64,000 bases of DNA from Phaffia rhodozyma. Taxonomy: Eukaryota; Basidiomycota; Tremellomycetes; Cystofilobasidiales; Mrakiaceae. The stretch lies in contig JACGZH010000009.1 of NCBI GenBank assembly GCA_014706385.1, positions 682,001 to 746,000 on the forward strand. The letters run 5' to 3'. The notes under the pieces were generated by a model. The model was not told the origin of the DNA, searched no databases, and saw only the letters and a list, made by a program, of their open reading frames with translations. Positions 36,496 through 47,025 of this stretch are shown here, in pieces (the first letter of the stretch is position 1; the number at the start of each line of letters is the position of its first letter). A program made the position numbers and the translations under genes.

Positions 36496-39400
36496 TCAAG
36501 TATTGTCTTCTACAAGACCAAAGGGTTTAGAAGAAACACTAAGCGAAGAACAACAGGACGAACGGTAGAATCCACTATGTGCTTTGAAAGTCTTGATAGC
36601 CAACTCGGGCGTCACTTTGAATAGAGCCCTGTAGATCGTTCTTTTTCGTTGAATGTATTGCACAGAAAGGTCAGACAAGGTTAAGAAGGTATAAGACTAG
36701 AAATGTGCAGCCGAAGGAAATCCATTTGAGAGGAAAAGACGTACCGGCAGAATTTCATTCGCCCTTTATCAGTAACCCAGTGAGCTGCGTCTTTGGCGTA
36801 TTCATCCCCCGAAGCCAGAGCAATCTAAAATTCCCCAGAAGGAGAACGGATATTCTATAAGCGACTGATCAATTGACAAGACAAGAAGACCACATACCTC
36901 AAAGAACCTAGAGGACAACTCGGCATTGCCAGCCTTCGACAGTCCATACACCTCATCCAACCTCCTTACCGCCTCGACACCCATCGGTTTCTTTCCGGAC
37001 TGCAGCTTCTCCAAAAACACAACCGTCTGATCTCCTTCAAACTTCTCGATGTCAGACTTTTTGAATTCGGATAGCTTGGCTGGATCTGATCCGGCGTGTT
37101 CCCATCGGGCTGCCAGGTCAAAAGCCTTTTTGAATGGTCGAAAGAAGTTCTTGATCAGCATGGCTTCCATCTGTACAGGAACGAGATGTGAAGTGAAGCG
37201 AAGACAGATGAAGCAGAAACATACGAGATCGGCAAGGCTAGTGTCGTAGGTATCTTCAATGGCAACAGGCAACTTCAATCCTTCACCGTTTAACCATCCA
37301 TCCCAATCCACCGCATCCAGCCTTATTTTCCGGAGAAAATGTTCCACCTGAATTTTAGCGCCTGTTCTCAACAGCCACTTAACCTTGATTTTAAAGCAAA
37401 AACTCACTTCTCGATGGCCTGATGTCCCCCATGTTTCTTCCAGAACGCATAGAGATGTTCTCTCCATTGCTCGGTCGAAATCGATAGACCGGCAAACGTA
37501 TCGACATACGAATGGATATAAGGTAAGAAGGCGTCGAGTCCACCCATAGTTTGTTCTAGTGATTCGGATGACATGCGTTGTGTTAGATTAAGAAGAGAGG
37601 GACGCTGAAAGAAAAACCCTCACCAAGGTAGAGCAAGAAATTCGCTCCTTTCTGTGATGCGCAAAAATATTTTGTTCAGATAAAAGTTGCTCCAGATAGA
37701 CAATTCTTAGTCTGAAACGAACGTTGTAAGGAATGCTTGAAAATGCATCACTTTAATCATTGCCAAAACGTAAGAATCCCCAATTCAATCTTTAACCGTC
37801 AGTTTTCTCTATGTGAACGTCTTTCTTTGTTGAGAGATTGAACTGACTCTGGATCTTCCCCATCATGGTAATCAACCACCAATCGCTGGAATCTCGGCAA
37901 CTTCGCTTCCTCATATTCCTTTAACGAGTCATCCATCGCCTTCTTTCCAATGATGTACGAGAGACCCCTAGCTGCGGGTCCGTGAACCTCTTGCATGATC
38001 AATCGTTCGAGATAGGCTGCGAAGAACAAGAGGAAGGCCGAGTTAAGCACATAAATAGAAGGCAAGAAAAAGAGAAACTGACTAGTGAAGCCCTCGTTCA
38101 ACCAGAAATGAGACCAGTCGGCACATCCTATTAATAAAAACACATTATGATTAGACCAACGCATCTGGAATTGAACATGAACAGAGAAGAATACAAACCA
38201 ATTTCGTTGCCGAACCAAGAATGAGAAATCTCGTGGGCAATTACATCCACAAGAGATCTATCACCCGCAAGAAGCGTAGGAGTGGCGAAGGTCTATTCCC
38301 CAATCAGCCCGGATGAGAGACAAGCATGTTGACTTGAGTCAGGTCCGGCTTCGCATAAGAATCAAGAACGCGTCAGACGGGACATAGAAAGAACGTACGA
38401 TCTGAGGGTTTTCCATTCCACCTGATTATTTTACAAGTGTCAGAAGCCCTTGAGTACCTCAGTAATCATGTTCAATTACTTCGTTTTAGAACTAGGGAAC
38501 GAATGCATACCGTAGGGGAAGGCGGGAGGAAGGAGCAACACATCATACGATCCCCAGACATAAGGTCTTCCTGTCAACTTTTCCGCCGCTTTCACGAAGC
38601 TGTATCAAAACAATTGTTTATCGTCAACGAGACGTGACCCCTTCTATTGAAAGGGAACAAGAGACAACTCAAGGATTTACTTCGCGGTATCTTCTGAAAA
38701 TTCCCAATGAGCAGCATCTAGATTCTCTGGCTCAGTCCACACTCCCGTGGACCAGCCCTTCTCTCCTTCCCTCCCTCCTTTGAAAGCCTTGTAGGCGAGG
38801 TTTCCACTGGCAATAGCTACTAGATAAGCAGGGATCTTGATAGGCTGGTTGAACTTGAAGACGATGAGATCTTTGCCTGGTTCGATAGGTTCTTCTGGCC
38901 GCGGGGAGATTCGAGAAGCGGAGAGAAGGACAGGTAGAGTAGATTTGACAGTGGCAGAGTACGTCCTATAGCGATACAGCCACCCTCGAACAAGATGTCA
39001 ACAGTGGCGCGGAGAAGATGCTATCATTAGGAAAGGGCTTTCTCAGATGAAGAGACGTACGACTTGACAGACGGTGTATCCTGACAAGGAAACAATGATC
39101 TTGCATGAATAGCCTGACTCTGAGAATACAGGTAAGGATGCTTTCCTCCTGAAGTTTGTTCAGCAGTGAGCCATCCTAAGGCTGAGCAGTTTTTGGTAGT
39201 CGAATAAGTCACTTTGACGGACAGTTTGTCGTCCTTGATGTATTTCATGGTCTTGGGAATTGGAATATGAAGGACAGAACCGAAGGCATCGTGCCGTTCA
39301 CCGAATTTGTAGTCCTATTTCATTGATCGACCAATTGATCGGAACGAAGAAGGACAAACCGAGCGGAAGTGTTAGTCCTCAGAACAGCTCTCATTCATCA

Positions 39401-39700
39401 TATTGGGAAATCAGCGACGAGAGAAGATATATAGGAACGAGCGATTACACACACCTTGATAGAAACCCCGTCAACCTCTATATCCCCAACAGAGACATCT
39501 CTAGTATCCAGTCTGACTTCATCCAATACTCCATCCTGTTTCAAGACGACCATCTCTAGGAGTACATGTCCCCCAATGATTTGATCTTTCCAGTTGATTT
39601 CCCAGTCCAAGTCAAAATGAGTCGTGAGAACGTCAAGATAGTTTGAGAACGTCGCGTGATCGGGTTTGGCCGGTGCTTGAGCTTGATGGTGGGTGGCCAT
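36496..39700 (-). CDS. LAP2: Leukotriene-A4-hydrolase-type zinc aminopeptidase (M1 family)
   Basis: Bifunctional epoxide hydrolase/aminopeptidase family. Fungal members act mainly as cytosolic aminopeptidases. The start at 39700 gives [20 protein letters not shown]. Landmarks are [39 protein letters not shown] (about 39170), [31 protein letters not shown] (the GGMEN substrate loop, about 38510 to 38410), [13 protein letters not shown] and [13 protein letters not shown]. The last two form HExxH-18-E with all three zinc ligands (about 38240-38110). The C-terminal helical domain follows ([60 protein letters not shown]). The extreme C-terminus after HSGFY reads SSCCSSLSV rather than the usual HPI motif, so the last junction may be mis-called. 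Many introns; roughly 12 exons. Confidence 0.92.
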
Positions 39701-40033
39701 GATGGATGCTGTATCTGTATTGTGGGATGGGCTGAAGGGAGTTTGATGAATGTAAGAGAGAAAAGGAAGAAGAATAGAAGGCGATGGGATGTACATCCTC
39801 TGTCTATATACCAAGGATGAACGAGGGTGGAGGTCAAAGAATGAGGAGAAAGCAGGAGATGAAAACAGAAGAAAACAGTCCGTATAATTTCCAACTGTTT
39901 CATCTCCCCACGTTGTCCACTCAACCTTTTATCGGTCAAGGACGAGGCCGACAAGAATCACAAACGCACACACTACATACGCCAAAAATTGAAATGTTTT
40001 CATAGATACAACACGAGGAAGAGCATAGCTAAA
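39701..40033. other. Intergenic region between aminopeptidase start and IES2 end
   Basis: 333 bp between two minus-strand genes, containing the aminopeptidase promoter. No distinctive element was recognised. Confidence 0.45.
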
Positions 40034-41870
40034 CTAAAGAATTCCGGTCTCTATTCTTGTCCGCTGTACAGTTCTAAGATGATCCAGCCCACAACCACCC
40101 AACTCGAACGCGTCTTCCCCGCCTACACATCTATACTTTCTCTCCTTCCCACAATCCTCAACCGAACACACCGGCTTTGGTCCTTGTTTTCTTTTGTTTT
40201 CCCGATCAATTGGTTTGGCAAGCTTGGCCATGAATGCAGGATTGAGGGGTGCGGACAGAGTGATCTCGTATGCGCCAGACTTTATCGACTGAATTGTCCT
40301 AAACGCTGTGGGAAGAGGCGGTGCGGGTGTATGGATCCCAGAGGCATGTTGGTCAGATGAATTCGTACCGTCTGCTGGGTTTGGATTCGCAGGACCAGAG
40401 GCAGAGGTAGAGAGAAGAACGGCGGAGGCTTTGCCTCTTGATCGAGAAGATTGGGCCTTGAGTAGTCTATTGACCGTTTCGATCTGATATATTGTAACGT
40501 GAAGAGAGATAGCAAAATGTGAGAAAAGGAGTTTTATTGGAGACCTTGATTATAGCAACAAGGTGGAAAAGAGAGGCATACCTTGTCATCCTCCAGCTTT
40601 TTCTCGCTCTGATTTTTTCGTCGACGAGCGGTCTCTGCCTTCTTTGCTTCCTTTTCAGCTGCCGTTAGCTGAAGTGCTTTCGAACCTGAACAAAATGGAG
40701 GGCTCAACAGAGCACATGTCAGAAATTTGTGCAAGATTGGACACAAGAACAAAGAGAGGGCGGAAAGGGATAGACCTTCTTCCAACACCAACAATGGCTC
40801 ATAGAACTCTTTGCCTTGAGCAGCCCGCTGACGAGCAGTCATCTTTGAGAAATCCTTTGTCCGGCTCTGACCTAGTTCATCTGCGCTTGAATCTGAAGAT
40901 CCTGGGTCTACACAGTCATGGACTTTGATTTCAGCTGCACGCTTTTCTCTTCTTTCTCATTCACACTAAATTTGAGCAAGAGACGAACCCTTCAACTTTC
41001 GTCTTGATCTGGACGTTCTGTTTGATGTACCCGCCCCGGAGCCACTGCTGCTACCGACGGCTCGATTACCGAGCATTAACTTGATCTTCACTGGTCCGCC
41101 TTTGCTTGATCCTGCTTTGCTGGTAGACCCGTTGATTGTCCCTGATTCCGAGAAAGGTGCTCCTGTGGATGTCGTAGAGGGTGCTTTTCTACCCGAAGCG
41201 GACGAGGATGTTGTCGAGGAGGCAGAAGAAATGTTTCCTGTACCATCTTTGTCTTCTTCGTACTCAAGCTCTTCGTCTTCTTCCTCTAAGAGCTCATCTT
41301 CTTCTTCTACTTCTTCCTCGTCTTCCTCCTCGTCTTCTTCCTCCTCGTCCTCCTCATCAAGCTCCTCATCATCATCCTCGTCCTCGTCGTCCGAAGAGTC
41401 TTGCTGTTTTTCGACAATGATCATGTCTTCTTCTGGATCTGATTTCTTTGCTGTATCTCAAGAGAGCAATGATCAGGCGTTCGCAGGAAGAACAAAGAAA
41501 CAAGAGATGATTAGATAAAGGAAGTCAAAGGAGGATAGGGAGAAAGAGAGCAACTAGAAGATCATACCATCTACGTCGCTCAACTGAGGGGTCCATGGAA
41601 TCTGTTGTCAGCTTTGCTCATACATCAAACTGTCCATGCGACTTAAACATCGAACAGGAGGAGAAAAAGAGTTGGAGAAAGACAAGAGACACGAACGGAA
41701 GAAGAGGTTGCTCCGGGTCGACCTCGAGCCGGACGGACGGGAATAGAAGAAACATCATCCTCTTCATCCCCGATCTCGTCGACCTCATCGATATCTGCCT
41801 CTTCATCATCTTCCAGCTCGTCTTCTTCCTCTGATTCTATTCGGGACACCTTATTCACTAGTCTGGCCAT
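40034..41870 (-). CDS. IES2: INO80 chromatin-remodelling subunit IES2 (PAPA-1 domain)
   Basis: Subunit of the INO80 ATP-dependent nucleosome remodeller; Ies2 stimulates the ATPase. The start at 41870 gives MARLVNKVSRIESEEEDELE. An IPWTPQLSDVD exon (about 41605-41570) follows, then a very acidic stretch (41400-41260, DEDEDDDEELDEEDEEEE), GGPVKIKLMLGNRA and a basic SRSRRKLK. The PAPA-1 domain is clear: KMTARQRAAQGKEFYEPLLV, then LTAAEKEAKKAETARRRKNQ, SEKKLEDDKIETVNRLLKAQ and SSRSRGK. The C-terminus carries a HIT-type zinc finger, PVCSVEDCGKERKYRC followed by GCGLDHLR (40140-40060). Domain order (acidic region, PAPA-1, C-terminal zinc finger) is that of INO80B/Ies2. At least six exons. Confidence 0.93.
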
Positions 41871-42001
41871 TTGTGTTTTGTGTGTATGTGTGTATGTGAG
41901 ATTTCGAAGATTGATGGATGTACGTGAAAGGAAAACTCATTTTTGGTCGCGTCTTTGACAAATTGAAAAGAGACGCGCGCAAGGTTTCATCAAATCTCGT
42001 T

Positions 42002-42665
42002 CTAAGCGCCCTTCAGCTTGTACTTCTTCCCTTCCATTTCTTCCACGTTCTTCAGGATCTCTGACATCCAAATGTTTGCTCTCCAGACTATACCGACGAG
42101 AATGGGAGTCAGAAAGTCCCACAGACTGACGGACTCGTGTGTGAATAACTGTTTGGATACAGCAGGGAAAAACGCGGCTGCTAGATTTCCTAGTTGGAAT
42201 GTGTACGATGTAGAGAGTGGGATAGAAATTAGAGAGATCAACAACGGGAAGATCGTTTGAATGAGAAGGAACAGGCTAGGCGGAGTGGATGACATCAAGG
42301 GTGAGAAATGAATGATGTGGCTGATGATAGAGAGAGGTTTGCGTGATGAGCGATACGGATGTAGCCGAGGAAGGGGAAAGAGCTTGCAGCGAAACTCACA
42401 CCAAGGTAGAAAGTCCAACGAGAACAATGAGTAGAGTCCTGGTTGTTATATTGGATACGAGCGCGGCCTCCCGAAGACCCTCAATGATCTCTTCTTGCTC
42501 TGTGAAGATGTATATAGATAAAGAGTGCAGAAGGCTTAAGCTAGTTTCCACAACTCCTTGATCGAACTTCACTGTTCGACAAAGAAACATACCTTGTTCA
42601 TCTACAGGCGTGTCATCTTTCTGCACTTTCTTTCCTGTACGCTTTCTAGCTTGACCACTCAACAT
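42002..42665 (-). CDS. Small multi-pass membrane protein, family not recognised
   Basis: Three exons with canonical sites (42665-42593, 42499-42400, 42320-42002) sum to 492 nt and give 163 residues. The N-terminus is basic and hydrophilic (MLSGQARKRTGKKVQKDDTP) and followed by an acidic helix (EQEEIIEGLREAALVSN). Then there are about three hydrophobic segments: TRTLLIVLVGLSTLVHIIHF, LFLLIQTIFPLLISLISIPL and LWDFLTPILVGIVWRANIWM. YTFQLGNLAAAFFPAVSKQL lies between the last two. The C-terminus is cytosol-like (EEMEGKKYKLKGA). The second intron uses gtgagt at 42399 and atcag at 42321. Likely an ER or Golgi protein by shape only. It diverges from KGD4. Confidence 0.8.
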
Positions 42666-42961
42666 CTCTTCTGCAGTTGTCTCTGTTCTTGTAGTATGTG
42701 TATGGCTGTGTGTGCTGCTGATGTTGCTGCTTTTAGATTAATGAGAGTCAGACGAGGGATGGCCAGGCTGTGTCTATGATGGCCGTAACAAACACGTGAT
42801 AAGCTATATCGGCCCTCATCGGGTCTTTTCGGGTAAGACCTTCCGGCCCGGCAGTTTCCGTGGCTACGAATTGGTTACGTTCGCTTCTTTCGCACTCACC
42901 TTCTGAATCCTATCCCATCCTTCTCCCTGCTTTCATCGACTCCCACCCAAACACTTTCAGC
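42666..42961. promoter_or_regulatory. Divergent promoter, membrane orphan / KGD4
   Basis: A 296-bp divergent spacer with a CACGTG E-box (about 42793-42798), a Reb1-like CGGGTAA (about 42830-42836), a CCGGCCCGG-type GC stretch and GGTTACG (42873-42879), about 85 bp before the KGD4 start. Confidence 0.6.
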
Positions 42962-43662
42962 ATGCGATCCTCTCTTAGACTACTCGCTCAATGGCAGCGA
43001 ACGCCTTCTATCAAGTTCATCGGAAACGGTGACCGATGGGCTGGACGTAAGTCTTGGGACCATTTCTCTTCACTGGACTTCTCGTTTAATACGAATCCTT
43101 TCATTGGATTCTTCCTTTGCCCTCCTTTGGCCTTCCTTCTTTCTTCTTCTCTCTGTCTCTTGCTTCCTACTGTTCTCTATCAGCTTGGCTGGCTGATGTT
43201 ATTCTCTTGATCTGACATTCACTCATATGCGCTTTAATCTACCATCAGATTCTTCTACTCCCAAACCTCACTCTCAGGCTCCTCCTGCTCTTCTCTCCGA
43301 ATCTCCGTTCCTCAAATCCCTATCCTCTTCTTCCTCGTCATCGCCATCATCATCATCCCCATCTTCGCCCACACCAAAAAAAAAGGCGGCATCTTCTGGA
43401 AAGTTTGATTATGAGGACGATATGCTGTCACCGAGAAAGTTCTGGTTGGGCTCCTTGAAGATCGAAGAAGCAGAGTTGGAGGCCGTCATGGTTCGTCTTC
43501 CGTCATATCTCCTTGTCACTCTATTGCCTTCAATATCTGATGATCATTTTGTCTATTTTTTTCCTTTCTGTTTCTTTCTTTTTCTTCTTCTTTTTTTTAT
43601 TCGTTGATGGTTCGGCCTGTTGGTTTCGATAACTTCAGAGCGGAGGAGCATCCCAGCATTAG
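42962..43662 (+). CDS. KGD4: 2-oxoglutarate dehydrogenase subunit KGD4 (YMR31/MRPS36)
   Basis: Small mitochondrial adaptor that ties the E3 (dihydrolipoamide dehydrogenase) to the E1-E2 core of the 2-oxoglutarate dehydrogenase complex; once annotated as ribosomal protein Ymr31/MRPS36. Exons 42962-43046, 43249-43490 and 43639-43662 sum to 351 nt and give 116 residues. The N-terminus MRSSLRLLAQWQRTPSIKFI resembles a mitochondrial presequence running into the conserved P-x-IKFxG box. The C-terminus FWLGSLKIEEAELEAVMSGG matches the family's ELExxxSGGA end, which is completed only by the 24-nt last exon. Between them sits a Ser-rich low-complexity linker. Identification rests on the two terminal boxes plus length. 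Confidence 0.85.
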
Positions 43663-44299
43663 GTTCGGCCGACCCATCACAGATAGATGACGTACTTTGA
43701 TTTCTCGCATGACCAGGATCACACAGAAGAAGAGGAATCTTCCAGTCTTTTCTTGATTTCTTAGAGTGAACGAATGAACAAAGTATGAGATTGAATTTTA
43801 TAAGTCGAGAGATGTGCAGCAAAAGAGAAGAGGGTGTTCAAAGAAAGAGACCACTGAAGAAGATACATCACACAGTCTTGTGCTTATTTGTCCAGCGTCT
43901 CTGCAGTTCGAATCAGAAAGAGGAGCCAATTCATGTGAGACGATTGGAGAAGCAGGAAGAAAATAAAATAAAAACATGGAGGGAGGAAGTGCTTTGATCA
44001 GGATGCTTGCTCATGTTACTCATGTTGTGATAGATCTCAAAGTGTTATTATAAGGCAACCATTCAATTGTAATTGGAAGCTCTGGAAAAAAACAGGAGAA
44101 CGGGAAACTAATGCAAGTACTAGGGACACATGGTGCGTGAGGATTTTTGAATAGAACAAGGTTAAAGGAACAACGAGAGGTCGTGAGAGTAACAAAAGAC
44201 GAAGGAGAGAAATTAAAAGACAGAGTAAAAAGGGACATAGACACTGGTCTAGTGGGAATTATATTTATCAGTCTTTAAATCCAGGAGAGGGTAGATCGT
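43663..44299. other. Convergent 3' regions of KGD4 and HSP70
   Basis: 637 bp between convergent genes. It holds A/T-rich 3' sequence (e.g. aaaataaaataaaaac near 43960 and aattatatttatcag near 44258). No gene supported. Confidence 0.45.
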
Positions 44300-45512
44300 T
44301 TAATCAACCTCCTCGACGGAAGGTCCATCATCAGAAGCAGCGGGCGGGGGAGCTCCAGGGGCTCCTCCAGGGGCACCTCCAGCACCGTAGACTCGGGTCA
44401 TGATGGGGTTGGCAACGGCCTCGAGCTCCTTCTGTCGCTCCTCGTACTCCTCCTTGGAAGCCTCAGCAGAGGCATCGAGCCAGCTGATGGCCTCGTCAAC
44501 AGCGGTCTGGAGGGTGGTCTTGTCCTCACCATCCCACTTGTCGGCGAGCTTATCGTCCTGGAGGGTGTTTCGGAGGTTGTAGGTGTACGACTCGAGGGCG
44601 TTTCGGGTGGTGATTCGCTCAGCGGCGGCATCATCCTCGTCCTTGTACTTCTCAGCCTCGGAGACCATTCGCTCAATGTCCTCCTTGGAGAGTCGTCCCT
44701 TATCGTTGGTGATGGTGATCTTGTTGGACTTTCCGGTGGTCTTGTCGGCAGCAGAGACGTTCAAGATAGAGTTGGCATCAATGTCGAAGGTGACCTCGAT
44801 CTGGGGAACTCCTCGGGGCGCAGGGGGGATACCAGAAAGCTCGAACTTTCCGAGCAAGTTGTTGTCCTTAGTTCGGGCTCGCTCTCCCTCGAAGACCTGG
44901 ATAAGAACTCCGGGCTGGTTGTCAGCGTAAGTGGAGAAGATCTCGGACTTCTTGGTAGGAACGGTGGTGTTTCGCTTGATCAAAGCAGTGAAAACACCTC
45001 CAGCGGTCTCAATACCAGTGGAAAGAGGGGCAACATCGAGGAGGAGCAAGTCCTGGGTCTTCTCAGAGGTATCTCCAGAGAGAATGGCGGCCTGGACGGC
45101 GGCTCCGTAAGCAACAGCCTCATCAGGGTTAATGGACTTGTTGGGCTCCTTTCCGGAGAAGAAGTCAGAGACAAGCTTCTGGATCTTGGGGATTCGAGTG
45201 GATCCTCCGACGAGGACAATCTCGTGGACAGTGGACTTGTCCATCTTGGCATCCTTCAGGACCTTCTCGACGGGATCCATGGTTCCTCGGAAGAGATCCT
45301 GGCAGAGCTCCTCGAATCGAGCTCGAGTGAGGGAAGTGTAGAAGTCAATTCCGTCGAAGAGGGAGTCGATCTCGATGGTGGTCTGGGCGGCAGAAGAGAG
45401 GGTTCGCTTAGCTCGCTCACAGGCGGTTCGGAGTCGTCGAAGAGCTCGGGGGTTTCCGGTGATGTCCTTCTTGTTCTTTCGCTTGAACTCCTGGACGAAG
45501 TGGTTGACAAGT

Positions 45513-45550
<38 letters not shown>

Positions 45551-45598
45551 GGCAGTGGACTTGACCTCGAAGATACCCTCCTCGATGGTAAGAAGGGA

Positions 45599-45634
<36 letters not shown>

Positions 45635-46228
45635 AACGTTCTTCTCACCGATGACCTTCTTGTCAAGACCGTAAGCGATGGCGGCGGCGGTAGGCTCGTT
45701 GATGATTCGGAGAACGTTAAGTCCGGCGATGACTCCGGCATCCTTGGTAGCCTGTCGCTGGGAGTCGTTGAAGTCTGTTTGATCGAAAGAGAACCGGAGT
45801 AAGCAAAGGAGTCAAGATGTAAAAAGATGGAGGATTGACTCACAAGCAGGAACAGTGACGACAGCGTTGGTGACAGTGGTTCCGAGGTAAGCCTCAGCAG
45901 TGTCCTTCATCTTGGTAAGGATCATGGCGGAAACCTCCTCAGGGGTGAAAGTTCGGTCCTCTCCCTTGTACTGGATCTGGACAACGGGCTTTCCCTCCTT
46001 GGAGATGACCTTGAAAGGCCAGTGCTTCATGTCGGACTGGACCTCAGAGTCCTCGAACTTTCGTCCGATCAATCGCTTGGCGTCAAAGATGGAGTTGGTG
46101 CTAAATGAGAAAAATGCGAAGAGATTAGTTATTGATACATTCAGAATGGAATAATGTAAATCAACGAAACATACGGGTTCATGGCGACCTGATTCTTGGC
46201 GGCATCTCCGATCAATCGCTCAGAGTCG

Positions 46229-46260
<32 letters not shown>

Positions 46261-46509
46261 TCCCTGGTCGTTGGCTGATGTAGTTTGGGGATAGTTAGAT
46301 ATGCGCTCTTAGAGGGGAGTCAGATAGTAGTATGGAAACCTACCAATGATCTCGACTCGGTCGTTCTGCCACACTCCGACACAGGAGTAAGTGGTTCCGA
46401 GATCGATTCCGATAGCTGAGTGAATGTGAAGGACAAAAGATGGTCAGCGCGGTGTCGCCACGGCGAACAAAGGAAAAGAGAGAATAAACCAACCTTTTCC
46501 GGCAGACAT
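44300..46509 (-). CDS. SSA1: Cytosolic HSP70 chaperone (SSA type)
   Basis: ATP-dependent Hsp70. The start at 46509 gives MSAGK, split by an intron, then [19 protein letters not shown] (phosphate-binding loop), [34 protein letters not shown] (second Hsp70 signature, about 45620) and [16 protein letters not shown] (third, about 45200). The substrate-binding domain includes [17 protein letters not shown] and [20 protein letters not shown]. The C-terminus is a [14 protein letters not shown] stretch and GPSVEEVD; the EEVD end marks the cytosolic form that binds TPR co-chaperones. Four short introns lie at the 5' end, then one long terminal exon. The Arg codons I read in the exon around 45260-45460 are all CGA, fitting a highly expressed gene with unusual codon preference. 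Confidence 0.98.
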
Positions 46510-47025
46510 GATTAGTTCTAGGGTGGAGAGGCGAAAAAGAAGGGAAAAAAAGATGGTGAGATTATCGACTCGAAAAGGCAGCGGGAGTGAAGCCAGGAAA
46601 GAAAGCCAATCGAAGGAAGACACCTACATAGATATGAAAAGGGTTTATTTGTTGTTTAATAGAATGGGGTGGATGAACTGGTACAATCCGGGTGATGGAA
46701 GAAAAGATAAAAGAGGAGAAACACAGGAAATCCAACAGCGTTGGCTTTATGAACTTTTTCGGGGAGACTTTTTTTTCTTTCTTTCTTTCTTTCTTTCTGC
46801 GGTAGATGTTTCTCGCATCTTCGACGGCACATGCGGCCCCGCTGTGGTGATCTCATCGTGCTCTCTCAAGATTTTGTAGTGTTCTCTAGTCAGTTCTCTA
46901 GTTTTCTTCTCTAGTCGTTTCTAGTGCTTTCTTTCCGCGCGTGTGGGTCGTTGATTACGTAAACGTCCGTCTCCATTTGTTCTTACCATGCAAACACGTA
47001 ATCCTAACGACACACACACCCGCGC
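46510..47025. promoter_or_regulatory. HSP70 promoter and MSH5 3' region
   Basis: 516 bp upstream of HSP70. It holds a T-tract with (CTTT)n (about 46769-46798) and four spaced TTCTCTAGT-like units (46882-46925). TTACGTAA lies near 46957. No textbook nGAAnnTTCn heat-shock element with perfect spacing was found by eye. Confidence 0.5.
46882..46925. repeat. Array of four TTCT(CT)AGT units in the HSP70 promoter
   Basis: TTCTCTAGT occurs at 46882-46890, 46894-46902 and 46907-46915, with a shortened copy TTCTAGT at 46919-46925. Copies start every 12-13 bp, all in the same orientation, about 370-415 bp upstream of the HSP70 start codon. Confidence 0.8.

Noticed and set aside
42381..42404. An apparent 19-nt micro-intron in the small membrane protein gene (gtgtgagtttcgctgcaag).
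   Set aside because: A canonical 79-nt intron using gtgagt at 42399 and atcag at 42321 keeps the frame and gives a clean 163-residue protein.
43895..43925. A GTTCGAATC string resembling a tRNA B-box.
   Set aside because: The flanking bases cannot pair into a T-stem, and there is no A-box or acceptor stem nearby.
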